A stretch of DNA of 64,000 bases, taken from Lichina pygmaea. Its lineage: Eukaryota > Ascomycota > Lichinomycetes > Lichinales > Lichinaceae. How positions within the stretch are numbered: the first letter of the stretch is position 1; each line of letters opens with the position of its first letter. Made by a program: the position numbers and the translations under genes. Below are positions 1 through 12,035 of the stretch, in pieces. The stretch spans positions 3,286,001 through 3,350,000 of the forward strand of contig OY730169.1 of the NCBI GenBank assembly GCA_963422465.1. Direction: 5' to 3'. The notes beneath the pieces were generated by a model. The model searched no databases, was not told where the DNA came from, and saw nothing but the letters and a program-made list of their open reading frames with translations.

Positions 1-865
1 AGACTCTTGATCCTTGATGGCTGACAGCTCACGACAGATGGCATCAGTCTCTTTCTGAGAGAGACAACCCAGCTGCTGGCAGAGGTGGATCTGCTGGGGA
101 AGCAACTTTGACAATTGGTTATCAGTCTCTCGCAGCTGAGCCTTGAGCTGCTCACACTCAAGTTCCATCTTCTTCCATTCTGATTCTGAGAGATGAAGAT
201 TGCAGCAACAACTCTTCTCAACACACCGACAACAAAAAGATAATGCAGAGCTCACAACACACTTGGTGTGATTGCAACAACAAGCACCGCATGCAATTTT
301 CGATTTCTTGCCTATTTTGCCAATGTGACAAGAAAGAGAACTGCGACAACAAGTTTGAGTTGTCTGATCTCAGTTCATGACAAAAGAGGAGCAGGAACAA
401 AAAGGATCTGGGGACAGAACCCTTGGAGGGAGAGGATAGTGTTAAGGCCTAGGCCGGAACAGCCCAGGTAAGTGAGGGAGGAGTGTTAGTCATACAGAAC
501 AACATCCAACTGATCTGGTGGACAAGCAAGAGCTAAGTGAGAAGCTTGTCTGGTGGACAAGCAGGAGCTAAGCAAGGAGCTTGTCTGGTGGACAAGCAGT
601 CTCTAAGTGAGGAGCTTGTCCACGCAAAAGAATGATACCTCTTGAGAAGACCCCCCCCCTCAGGGCATCTGTATAAAGACTCCCCAAAGGGCCCGGAGAG
701 ATTAGCTCTCCAGGCTGAACACACATGCACACATTGTACTGAGACAATAGCACAGGAGAGTTACCCCACCTGTCTATTCCTCTACCGAGTCTCTGTCTAG
801 AATCCACTCTGCGAAGCAACAGACTGTACTGGCTTCTGTGTGAACCCAGCCCAGCTTTTAACATA
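1..865 (+). mobile_element. 3' end of a Ty3/gypsy retrotransposon, family A copy 1
   Basis: This is the 3' terminal part of a plus-strand LTR retrotransposon whose 5' part lies left of the window. Positions 1-439 match the stretch before the 3' LTR of copy 3 (about 24465-24904). They include part of the antisense cysteine-rich frame and a polypurine tract just before 440. The 3' LTR is 440-865, opening with TGTTAAGG and closing with TTTAACA. The next bases belong to copy 2 in the opposite orientation, so copy 1 jumped into copy 2. The expected 5-base target duplication would be 866-870, but its partner is outside the window. The copy is decayed and CpG-poor, consistent with RIP. Confidence 0.85.
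440..865 (+). repeat. 3' LTR of family A copy 1
   Basis: The LTR starts TGTTAAGGCC and ends TTTAACA, the same ends as the other three family A LTRs in the window. Its first half holds tandem copies of a roughly 32-36 base unit containing the words GGACAAGC and GAGCTAAG. A TATA-like TGTATAAAG lies near 671. It is about 426 bases long, against about 532, 450 and 381 for the others. The length differences come mostly from the number of tandem units. Confidence 0.85.
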
Positions 866-3800
866 GGAGGCCAGTCAGACTGCTGCTCCACTGTCCTTTG
901 AGGATGTCTTCTGTTCAGAGACTTTGGCTTCTCTCAAGCTGTTGTCCCTGTCAGACCTGGTTGCTGCAGGTTTGCTTGGTGGTAATCCACCAGCTTCTGG
1001 TTCATCGCAGGGCTGAAGTTCTTGGTTGGTTCTCACAAATTCTCTTCTTTGTCAAACTCTAACCACTTCACCAGGTACTTGGTTTTCTGTCTGTTTCTTT
1101 GACTATCCAGAATTCTTTTGACATCGTACTCTTCTTTGTTGTTCTTGAAGTTCTATTCTGTCTTGATCTCTGTGTCACTGGGTACTGGTTTGAGTAGCAA
1201 GACGTGGAATACTCAGTGTATCCTTGCTTTTTGTGGTAGTCTCAGTTGATAGTTGACTTCCCCAGTACACTTCTTGATTTTGAATAGTCTGATTTGTACA
1301 TAGTCCAGTTTTTTGCTCAGTCACTTTGAGTGCAGGTTTTTTGTTGATAGGTAGACCTTATCCCCTTTTTCCAGGGTTGGTCCCTTCAACCTTTTGTTGT
1401 GTAATCAGTGGGTGGTGGTGTTCTAGGCATGGTTGATTATTGTTTTCATCTTCTCATACATAGCAGTGAGTTTGTTAACATCAAAAATATTACTTCCTGC
1501 TGTTGCCTGCCATTGGGGGTTTCTTCCATAGTTCACAAAGAACAGTGTTGTCCCTGTCACACTGTGTTGCTGGTTGTTGTACACAAACTGGGCTATTGGT
1601 AGCAGTTCTACCCAGTTATCCTGCTGGTGGTTGATGTAGTGTTGTAGATACTACTCCATTGTCTGGTTTGTCCACTCAGTTTGTCTGTCAGTTTGTGGAT
1701 GGTAGGCTGTTGACATCCTTTTGTCAATGCCAAGTTGCCTTGTCTATATGTTCCAGAATTTTAAGGTGAAGAGTTTGTCTTGATCTGAGATGATTGTTTT
1801 TGGTAGCTCTTAGTGGCTTACCAACTCTTTGAGTAGGACACTCACAAGTTTGTTCGCAGTTCCTGATTCTTTCCACAGGACCAGGTGAGTGTATTTGGTG
1901 AGCTTGTCAACAACCACCAAAATGCTATTGTATACCACCTTTGTTACTGGGTCTGTTGACTTTGGCAACTTGACCACAAAATCCATCATGATAGTTTTCC
2001 ATAGTGCCTCGGGTAGGTCTATTTGCTGTGCCTGCCTGTAGAGCTTATGTCTTGATAGTTTGTTCTTCACACACTGTTCGCAGTTGCAGATGAACTCTGT
2101 CACCTTGCGCTTCATTCTGTCAAAGTGGTAGTTCCTTTGGATTTTCTCCAAGGTTTTATCTTGTCTGGGGTGTCTGTGCAAAAGCCTGTCATGGTGTCTC
2201 TAGATCACCTCCTCTTGTACTCTTTCTGGTATAATTTCCTTTTTGTTTGCTGCCTTGTAGCCAAGAGTAAGGAGTGGACTCTTTGTTTCAGTTGTTGCCA
2301 GTTGGGGTTGGGCATAGACCAGGGTTTGTCCTTTTGTTGCTAGGATTGGGTGTTCCTCTGTTGTTTTCTTGTCTATCAGGTCTGGTCGCCTGCTGAGTGT
2401 GTCTGCTTGAGTATTTTCAGTGCTCTTCTGGTAGAGAATTTAAAAGTTGTATGATGCCAACAACTCTGCCTATTGAACTTGTTGTCAGTTTAGCTTCTTT
2501 GTTGTTGTGAAGTAAGCTAAGTTCTTGAGGTCTGAGTACACATCTATCATGTATTTTGCCCCCTCCAAGTAAGGCCTCTATTCTTGGAATACATCAACAA
2601 TTGCTAACAGCTCTTTGTTGTGAACATTGTACCTCAGTTCTGGGCCAGAGAACTTTCTTGATCAGTACGCGACAGGGTGTAAGTGGTTGTCAGTGTCTGG
2701 TTGACACAAGCAGGATCCCAATGCTTAGTCTGAGGCATCAGTCTCCAAAATAATCCTCTTCTCAGGGTCAAATGATACCAAAATGGGTGTGGAGATGAAT
2801 TTGTTCTTCAACTCCTGGAAGGCCACTTGTTAGCTCTCCTCCCACCTGAAAGATTTGTTTTTTCTGGTTAACTCTGTCAAGACTACTGCTGTTCTTGAGT
2901 AGTCCTTGATGAATTGTCAGTAGAAGTTTGCAAATCCTAGAAAGGATTGTACTTCTTTGAGGTTTTTGGGTGTTGGCCAGTCTTGTACTGCTGCTGTCTT
3001 TGTGTTATCTATTCAGATTCCTTCTGTTGTTAGGATCAACCCCAAATATTCCACTTCTTTTGTGTGGAAAACACTCTTATCAAGGTGTAACCTTATGCGT
3101 GCTTGCTGGAGTGTATGTATGATCTTCTTGACATGCTGTTTATACTCCTCCAAGATTCCAAGATGTTGTCAATGTAGGCAGTAACAAATATGTCCAGGTA
3201 TTGTCAGAGGACAGTGTTAATAAGTGATTGGAATGTTGCCAGTGCATTTGTAAGACTGAATAGTATCACAGTATACTTGTAATACCTGTACCTTGTATGA
3301 AAGGCTGTCTTCTATTCTTCACTATCTTTTATCCTAACCAGGTTGAAAGCACCTTGAATATTGAACTTGGTAAACTATTTAGCTTCTTGGATTCAGTCTT
3401 GGATTTCTGATATTAATAGCAGTGGGTAGTGGTTTTTCACCATGATCACATTTAGCCACTGATAATCAACACACAGTCAAAGTTTGCTGTCTTTCTTTAG
3501 CACAAACAATATCAGGTATCCAGCTGGTGATGTTGAAAGTCTTATGAACCTTTTCACTAGGTTCTCATCTAGGTAATCTCTCAGGGCCTCAAGCTCTTTT
3601 GCTGACAGAGTATAGATAGGGCTGTGTGTAGGTTTTTTTCTGTCTTCTAGTGGAATCTTGTGGTCCCACTCCTGATATTCCAGTAGTGTCATGATCACTG
3701 TTTCTTTGAACATCTCCTGGTATTCTTTACACTCACTTGGCAACTGCGGTGCCTGAGTCTTGCCCACAGCATCTTGCGTGGTGCAAAGTTGTTGTGTTCA

Positions 3801-6472
3801 GGGTTTCATCCAGGCCACACAGGTCTCCCCACACTGGTGGTGTTTTTTCCACTATGTCAGTGAGATTTCTTTAATCATCACTCCTGGTTCTGACTTGACT
3901 AGTGTCTTATCTGGAAAGACTAGTTACCTTCTTTTCCAGTCAATCCTTGGGTTTGGTTTTTCCAACCACAGAAGTTCTAATATAACTTTGTGTGGTATTC
4001 AGATTAAGTCAAACTTCTCTGTTCTGATCATCATGCTATGGACACTCAGTCTCAGGCTCTTGGTCTCCTTCATCACTTGTCCTTTGTCTTTGGAGAGTGG
4101 TGTTCTGTCCACTACTATCAATTGATAAGAGTCTTTCTTGCCTTGGACTGGAACTTTGTTTCTTCTGGCAAAGCTTTCTGACATGAAGTTGCCAGTCACA
4201 CTAGAGTTGATCATAGCCTTAGCCAACTGCCCATTAACTCTGATCTTGATGTGAAAGTGCAGACTGCAGGCTGTCACGTCAAGGCTCAGCTTGACTTCTT
4301 CCTCCCAGGGTGTTGTCTTGCCTGCTCTTCCAACCCCAGTTTTGAAGAGTGCTGCTAGTTTTTTAAGCTGCCTAGGCTCTGGGCCTGACACTCTACCACA
4401 TGTTGTTTGCATTGTGTGGTGAGGTATTGTTCCCACAGGTCTTGGTTGTAATCATCTTGTTCAGGGTTGACTCTTTGGATGTGCATATTCTATCATGCTT
4501 CCACCTCAGACCCTGGGAACCACATCTTCTTTCTTTTCTCTAGAAGGTGTTCCTTGCAGTGGTTGTCTTCACATACCTTCCAATAAGGTCATCTGCAGGC
4601 TGCTGTTGTAGCCTGGTGTAGGTCCACTTGTGTGGTGATATCTCTGACCTGTGTGATGCTGAGAGTATCATTAACCTATTGTGACACTTGTGTTTCCTCT
4701 ATTTCTGATAGGGTTGTGTCCTGTCATCAAAGAACAGGTTTGTCAGGGACTGGTGGTGGCTGGGTTTCTTTGTTGTCAACCTGTTCCTCCATGTAGCTGG
4801 TTGTGTTGAACTCGGAGATCAGGTCTTCCTCCCAGTGGATTCTGTCAACCTTCCTTTGGACCTTGTTAAGGTGATCCAAGATTTCTTGAAGTATGTTCTT
4901 GAGTTCTTCAGTATGTTGTCAGAGGTCATCCTCCTCTCTGAGGAGTACTGCCTCAGGGTGATTGTGGGGTAGTGTGTCTTGGGGAGTCCTCTGGGACTTC
5001 TCTATCTCTCTGCCTTTCCAGGTGTTTGTAGTGTTCAACTACTTCCCTCTGCCCTTCTTGTTCTTCTTCTTACTCCTGTAGTTCACTGCAAGGTGGCCCA
5101 CTTTCTGATAGTTGTAACACTTCCGTGTCTCCTTCTTTTGTTGTTCTACCATATTGATTTCCATGGATACCAGACTGTAGTTATCTTTGACAGGTGTTAG
5201 CTTTTTCTTCACCCATAGTTTTGTCTGCTTGCCTCACTTCTCAAGCTCTCTCTCAAACTGTCAGTTGTCAATGCAAGCTGCAGTCTTGATCATTTCATAG
5301 AGCTTGGTTGGTTAGTCTCCTCGCATGATGTTGTCCTTGACTTGTTTCTTGAGGCCTTGGTAGAATAGCACTGTTAGTGCACTGTCCCCCCACTGAGTCC
5401 TCACTGCTAGTTGTTGGAACTTCACTGTGAACTCCAATACTGATCCTGTTTGCCACAGTGCTTGGAGCTTTTGTTCTGCATCTCTTTCCTTGTTGAGAAT
5501 CCCAAATGTCTTTCTCATGGCTGTCTTAAAGGTTTTCAAGCTTCCCATAACCTGTCAGGTATTGTCTTCTTACTTCTTGGGGTCTGCCTGATTGTCTAGG
5601 TAATCTCTTAAGTAGATGTTGAACTAACCAAAGACTGGTCCTTCCAGGTAGGAGGCTGTGAATAGCACCTTCTCCTGGTCTGTCAGGAACTGGGCTGTGT
5701 TGAACCTATAGTAAAGCTCCAGTTGTGAGAAGAACAACTCCAGTCCTCCCCTAGATCTATCATACCTCTTTGGAGCACCTACCTTCAAGGGCTTTGAGGG
5801 TAGGTTAACAATAGGTGCTGCCTGGACAGTCTGAGCCTGAGCTGCCTGAGCAGTCTGGGCTTGAGCTGCCTGAGAAAGGGTAGGGCTTTGTGAATCCACT
5901 ATTATATCAAGTCAGTGTTCTATATGTTAGAGGCTGAAACTGTTAAAGGCTGGGCTGGGTTCACACAGAAGCCAGTACAGTCTTGTTGCTTTGCAGGGTG
6001 GATTCTAGACAGAGACTTGATAGATGAATAGACAGGTAGGGTAACTCTCCTGTACTATTGTTCTTATACGATGTGTGTATGTGTGTGTGTTCAGCCTGGA
6101 GAGCTAATCCCTCTGGGCTCTTGGGAAGTCTTTATACAGATGCCCAAGAGGGGAGTCTTCTCTGAGGGGTATTGTCCTTTTGCGTGGACAAGCTTCTTGC
6201 TTAGCTTCTGCTTGTCCACCGGACAAGCTCCTTGCTTAGCTCTTGCTTGTCCACCGGACAAGCTCCTTGCTTAGCTCTTGCTTGTCCACCAGACAAGCTC
6301 CTCGCTTAGCTCCTGCTTGTCCACCAGACAAGCTCCTCACTTAGCTCCTGCTTGTCCACCAGACAAGCTCCTCGCTTAGCTCTTGCTTGTCCACCAGACC
6401 AGTCAGATGTTATTCTGTATGACTAACACTCCTCCCTCATTTACCTAGACTGTTCCAGCCTAGGCCTTAACA
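866..6472 (-). mobile_element. Ty3/gypsy chromovirus-type retrotransposon, family A copy 2
   Basis: This is a minus-strand copy of family A. Its 5' LTR is at 5941-6472 and its 3' part is interrupted by copy 1 at 866, so the rest lies left of the window. Recognisable parts, 5' to 3' on the minus strand, are gag (about 5899-5310), a protease-like region (about 4440-4000), reverse transcriptase (from about 3770 down), and the integrase zinc-binding and core region (about 2180-1800). The end of the chromodomain region is near 1000-1150. It is a heavily decayed fossil with many breaks (well over ten), depleted in CpG. The outer target duplication would be CACTG at 6473-6477, but the partner is outside the window. 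Confidence 0.85.
5941..6472 (-). repeat. 5' LTR of family A copy 2
   Basis: The reverse complement has the family A ends (TGTTAAGGCC ... TTTAACA). At about 532 bases it is the longest of the four family A LTRs. It carries the most copies of the internal tandem unit, in the block 6180-6410. A short TG-rich microsatellite lies at 6071-6092. Confidence 0.85.
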
Positions 6473-7125
6473 CACTGCCATTATATACCACACCTCACAG
6501 TTGTTAACTGTTTCATGTTACCTTCGCAGATCTCTTGTACAAAGTCCGACTATACCTCGCAGGCCTTACAGATCCTGCAGGCTGTGCCAGCACCTGCAGG
6601 GCTATCTTTCCAGCCCACTAACCAAGTAGGGAGAAGTTCTTCTTGGTCCGCTGTCATCTGTGGAGCTCTGGTTGCACCTGTTGGCCCACTGGATAACCCA
6701 GTCCCCTGGCTTCAGATTGTGGATTGTACGAAGAGACTTCGTGGCAAGGCCTTAGGCAAAACCATCAAGCCAGCACTTTGGCTATCACACAGCCCTTAGG
6801 CACTGGAGCGGCGACGTCTCCTTATACAACCACTCTCCTTCTTTAACAGGTGGTCCCTGTTTGATTAACAACACTGCGGTGCCAAGACCACTCCCCCCCT
6901 AGCAGATCCTCACATGTTAGCTGGAGACTCTGCTAGGAGGGTGACGTGATGAGAACTCCTCTTGACTACTCCAGAGGTGCCCTATCAGACACCTAGACTT
7001 CACATCCACCAGCTGTGGGGCTGGCTTCGGGCTGTAGCGTACACAGTAGTTGTCTGTCGGGTGGTTTTCCTCTCCCAAGCTTGGTCACAGTCCTCTGTTC
7101 TGCTGTAGCTGTTTCATGGGGGTAT
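6473..7125. other. Older sequence between two retrotransposons, no gene recognised
   Basis: This 653-base stretch separates copy 2 from copy 3. Removing copy 3 (7131-25285 plus one duplicate) would make it continuous with 25291 onward. Short open stretches exist on both strands but none resembles a family I know. It includes a run of C at 6893-6900 and looks less decayed than its flanks in places. It could be host intergenic DNA or the relic of an older element. Confidence 0.4.
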
Positions 7126-7130
7126 CCAGG

Positions 7131-7580
7131 TGTTAAGGCCTAGACTGGAACAGTCTAGGTAAGTGAGGGAGGAGTGTTAGTCATACAGAATAACATCTGA
7201 CCAGTCTGGTGGACAAGCAAGAGCTAAGCAAGAAGCTTGTCTGGCAGACAAGCAAGAGCTAAGCGAGGAGCTTATCCGGTGGACCAGCAGGAGTTAAGCA
7301 AGGAGCTTGTCCAGTGGACAAGCAGGAGCTAAGTGAGGAGCTTGTCCACACAAAAGGATGATACCCCTCAGAGGAGACCCCCCCCTTGGGCATCTGCATA
7401 AAGATCTCCCAAGAGCTCAGAGAGATTAGCTCTCCAGGCTGAACACACATTGTATGAGAACAATAGTACAGAAGAGTTACCCCACCTGTCTATTCATCTA
7501 TCAAGTCTCTGTCTAGAATCCACTCTGCAAAGCAACAAGACTGTACTGGCTTCTGTGTGAACCTGGCCCAGTCTTTAACA
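7131..7580 (+). repeat. 5' LTR of family A copy 3
   Basis: It starts TGTTAAGGCC and ends TTTAACA, and the duplicated target CCAGG lies immediately before it. It is about 450 bases long, with about three to four tandem units in 7200-7350. Compared with its partner at 24905 it has many CpG-to-TpG or CpA transitions, as expected of RIP, and extra tandem units. Confidence 0.9.
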
Positions 7581-8136
7581 GTTTCAGCCTCTAACATATA
7601 GGACACTGACTTGATATAATAGTGGATCCACAAAGCCCTACCTCTTCTCAGGCAGCTCAAGCCCAGACTGCTCAGGTAGCTCAGGCCCAGGCTGTCCAGA
7701 TAGCACCTATTGTTAACCTACCCCCAAAGCCCTTGAAGGTAGGTGCTCTGAAGAGGTATGATAGATCTAGGGAAGGACTGGAGTTGTTCTTCTCACAACT
7801 GGAGCTTTACTATAGGTTCAACATAGTCCAGTTCCTGACAGACCAGGAGAAGGTGCTATTCACAGCCTCCTACCTGGAAGGACCAGCCTTCGCTTAGTTC
7901 AACATCTACTTAAGGGATTACCTAGACAATCAGGCAGACTCCAAGAAGCAAGAAGATAATTTTTATTTTTTATTTTTATTTGATTCTTACACTGGTAGTA
8001 GCTTTACAGCCATGCAGATCTTCTAGCTAATAGTGAACTCCTTCAGAAAACCTTTGAAGGGATAAAAACTGAAGGCAGGGTGTGACTAGGGAATGTAACA
8101 AAAGAAATCTTGAAGTTTCTGGTAAGAGAAGAGAAT

Positions 8137-11100
8137 CTAGGTATTGGATTGGGAATAGTGGAGTTTGAAAGCTAGATTAAACTGGTTTAGTCTTTTCAAA
8201 AACATAAACCAGTACAAGAACTTCTGTAGTAGCTCTGGGTTTGAAATAATAGTGGTGAAGTCTTGGGGATTAAAAGAGACTTGTTGTCTTTGTCTTGAAT
8301 AAAGAGAGCATGAAGAGGTGATATGTTTTGCAGTTTCTTCTGCTTGGCCACACACACATAGTGGGGTAGGGAAGTCAGGAGCTCCAGCTCTGAAAAGAAA
8401 ACTTGCCAGACCAATTCTTCCAGTCCTGATTTGCAGTAGCAGACTTGCCTCAGCTTTCTGTAACTCTTTGTAGAGCTTCAGATTGTTTTTGTGTGGCTTT
8501 TGACAGAAAGTCTGCCAGCCTGGATAGCTTCTTCTTTTCTTCTCTTCCCATTGGTCTTCCCACTCTTTAGTAAAGAGCTTTTGTAGTTCTTTCTTTGAAC
8601 TAGCCTGGTTAGTAGTTATTTGACTTAACCAAGTGAATTTCCACTTAGGAGAGATAGTTGAGGATTCCTTTAAAGGTTTCTTCAAGAGAGAGGCATAGCT
8701 GGAAATAGTGGAAAAGATACTGTCAAGAAAGTATTTGAGAGGGGAGTTTTGAATAGAAGAAAGAAAACAGGCAGTGCGAAATTTAAAGTATAGGTCTAGA
8801 GGTAGAAGAAAAAGCTCACTCTCTAATAGAAAAGAAGGAGTGGCTTTGAAGGCACCCCCAATAAGTCTTAGGCATCTGTTTTGAAATGAAACAAGAGAAG
8901 AGATATTGGAGGATTTTCTTAGAGGGTTAAACCAGATCCCCACTGCATAGCTCAGTAGAGATCTCAGTATAGCAGTGTACACCAGACGTGATGTGTGAAC
9001 TGGAAAGCCCCAAGTAGAATAGGAAGTTCTAGAAAGAGAAGAGAGTGCTTTCTGTGCTTTTTGAAGAATAATCCTCTGGTGTTTGTGCCAGTGGAGCTTT
9101 GCATCTAGGTACACTCCAAGTACTCGCACTTCTTCTTTTGGTTTGAGAATCACATTCCCCAGTCTGAGCTTGAGCTGAAGATTGTCTGATCTTCTTCTGG
9201 AAAAATGAAGTATTTCATATTTCTCAGGTGAGAAGACCATTCCATGTCTTGCAGCCCAGGATAGACATTTGTGGTGTGTGTTCTTTAACTTCAGAAGGTT
9301 ACTTTTCAAGGAGTGACCAAAAGCAAGCAGATTTGTATCATCTGCAAACCCCAGGGCAGATACACCAGAAGAGGGAGTATGCACAGTCTCATGCAATTCA
9401 GAAATGTAGAATAGAAAAAGAATAGGGGATAATGGAGAACCTTGAGGAACTCCACAATGAATAGGAATAGAATAAGACTCAAAATCATCAAAGACAAGAG
9501 TGGTAGAGCGCTTATCACAGAAGGAGTAGATCCAGGAAGCTAGCCAGGCAGGTATTTCCTTTTCTTTTCAGAATTTGCTGTAGTATCTTGGGGAGAACTC
9601 TGTCATAGGCTCCTGAGATATCCAGTGAGAGTAGGGATGCAACCATGCCTTCCTTCCAGACTTTTTCCACTTGGGAGGTTAGAAGGAAAAGTGCTGCTTC
9701 TGTGGATCTTCCTTTCCTAAAGCCCATCTGGATATCTGGCAATAGTCCAGCTTCTTCTGCTATCTTGCTTAGTCTGGCTGCAGCAATAGCTTCCATCAGC
9801 TTGCCTGTTGTGTTTAGCAGAGCTATAGGGCGCCAGGCTTTAGCTTGATTGTAGGTTCCCTTGCCAGGTTTCCTCAAGCAGACTGTTTTTGCACTCTTAA
9901 ATCTTTCAGGGAAGTACTCCAGTTTCCAGCATGTTGAAGTCAGAATAGCTAGAGCTTGGCAGAACCTAGGCCCCAGAGCTCTCAGAAATCCATTTGGCAG
10001 CTTATCTCTCCCTCCTGCTGTGAAAGGTTTCTTCTTGGCCAGAATTTGCTCCACTTCTTCACATGTTACCTCCTGGGAGAGCTGTATCTCAGAGATAGTC
10101 TGGGAGCTTTCTGAGCCTGGTTCTGGAACTAGAGCTTTTGGAAAGAACTGTTGTGAGAAGGCTTTAGTCTTTTCCTCAAAGGTTTTGGCTATTCCTTCTT
10201 GTGTTTCCAGGTCAGGAACCAGAGGAAGATCAGAAGTCTTGTTGGCTTTGGACTTTCCCCACTTTGCAAGCTTCCAGAACTTTGAAGAGCTGGCCAGCTC
10301 ATGGATTTGGTGTCTGAAAGTGTTCTGTTTTCCATCTCTGACTGCCTTTTTCTTGAGCTTAGTTGCTTGCTCAAGTTCCTCTTGACTTGCTTGTCTTTTT
10401 TGCACTTTTCTTCTTACTCTTCTTTCCTCTTTAACCTTGTTTTGGATCTCTTGATTCCACCAGGGGACTGAGTGGCCAGATTGCTTCTGGAGCTGTGTGG
10501 ATTTGCTTGCTATTTCTTGGAGAAAGTTGTCAAGATACTCCAAGTACTCATCCACTTTATACTTATCTTGGAAGTGGAAGGGCAGGTGTAGCTTCTCACA
10601 CTCTACTCTTGCAAGGTTTGAGTCCAGTGTTCTCCAGTTTCTCTCTGGTTTCCAGATTTTCCTTGGAGGATCCAGGTCCAGGCAGGTTAGTACAGGTCTG
10701 TGGTCAGACCCATGAAAGAACTGAAGAGCCACTTTAGAGAAAATCAGAGAGTTAGAAAGAGAAGAAGAAATAAAAGACAGATCAATAGCAGAACATGGTT
10801 TTTCAGAAAGAGATCTTGCTCTGGTAGGGGTGAAAGGTGCAATAGCTAAATCCAGATTTAAGTCTTTCATTAGGTCTTGAAACTTGTTTGCAGTCTCAGA
10901 GTACAGTCTTCTTTTCTTTGACCAGTCTGGGTGGTGAAGATTTGAGTCTGTGAGAAGAATATGTTGTCCTTGTTCTTGTAAAGTATTTTGGAGTAAACAG
11001 AGAAGAGCTTCTGATGCCTCTGTGTAGTTTTCTTGACTTGATGGGGTGAAGTAGAGATTATGTACCCAAAGAGAAGTAGAAGAGTTTTCCAAGTAGATTT

Positions 11101-11380
11101 CAAGAGAAACAAAGTCTTTATTCCAGAAGGTAGGATGAAGAGAAGAGAGTTTCAGATTTTTATTAATAAGAAAAAGTGTTCTGCCAATCTCTGAACAGTA
11201 GAGAGGAAGAAAGGAAGAGAAAACAGTTGAAGTGCTTGTTTCTAGGTGAGGGTTTTTCCAGGGCTCTTGAAGTGCAATAATGTCCATCTCTTGGAGAGCT
11301 GAGGTTGCTAGCAGTAGCTCTTGGACTGATTGGCTTTTTTGCACATTATACTGGAGAAGTGTCAGCTTTGTGTCTTTCAT
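8137..11380 (-). CDS. LINE ORF2: AP endonuclease and reverse transcriptase
   Basis: ORF2 starts at the ATG at 11380. The N-terminal endonuclease spans roughly residues 1-230, with LLQYNVQKS, ALQEPW and the catalytic GSDHRPV. The reverse transcriptase follows (FRKGRSTEAALF, LDISGAYDRV, GVPQGSPLSPILF, and FADD as the catalytic box near 9340). A C-terminal CxC...H...C finger (CVCGQ...KHITSSC, near 8310-8365) ends the protein. No RNase H domain is evident. The frame shifts once near 9560, in an A-rich run (aaaagaaaagg on the coding strand), so the protein is read as two blocks, 11380-9515 and about 9560-8137. This could be a single mutation, an assembly error or a real recoding site; the first is simplest. 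Confidence 0.85.
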
Positions 11381-12035
11381 GCAGACATCTCAGCATCAAA
11401 GATCTTGAAGGAGTTAGCTGGTAGCTTTTCTCCAGAGTTGGCTGATCTTGAAGAAAGAATTTGCACTTCTGGGAGTGCACCTCTGAGTCTCTCTGAGCTT
11501 CTGCTTGGCTCAGCTGTTTTATGTTTTTTCCCCCCTGGTAGAGACTGAGAGAGAGGGAAAGACATAACTGGGGGGGGTTGTAGAGCTGGAACAGAGGTAG
11601 CTGTTGGGATCTTATATTTTCCTGGGCGTGTGTTCCATGCTTCTCTTGCCTTCTTGGCTGCTTCCTGGTGTACTGGACAGACACTGGCCCAGGCTGGGTG
11701 AGCTCCTCTGCAGTTGCAGTATTTTGGCTGGAGAAGCTGTTCAGGAACTTGGCAGGCTCTCCTTTCATGCTGGCCTCCACAGGCACCACACACAGCTTTG
11801 TTCTTGCAGAAGTGTGCTTGGTGCCCATAGCCAAAGCACTTGAAACATTGTGCAATAACTGTGTCTGCCAGAAAAGGTTCTGCTTCATGCATCCTGTGCC
11901 CCAGCACTAGCCCACTCTCAATCAAAAGATTGGCTTGTTCAGAGGTAGCCAGATCCAGGTGGAGAGAGGTAACTGGCTTCTTTTGAGCTATAGCCTTCTT
12001 AGACCAGTAGACTCTCAGGATGGTGATTTGCTTGC
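11377..12035 (-). CDS. LINE ORF1, C-terminal part with zinc knuckles
   Basis: This is the continuation of ORF1 on the far side of the family B insertion. It carries a cluster of CCHC-type knuckles (CFKCFGYGHQAHFC, CGACGGQHERRAC, YCNCRGAHPAWASVC), the hallmark of nucleic-acid-binding LINE ORF1 proteins. The C-terminus is Ser/Pro-rich. The stop TGA (11379-11377) overlaps the ATG of ORF2 as ATGA, suggesting that ORF2 is translated by termination-reinitiation. Before the gypsy insertion ORF1 would have encoded 463 residues. Confidence 0.85.

Noticed and set aside
6180-6410. Regularly spaced repeats reminiscent of a CRISPR array
   Set aside because: The units are head-to-tail minisatellite copies inside an LTR of a eukaryotic retrotransposon. 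There are no unique spacers and no cas genes.
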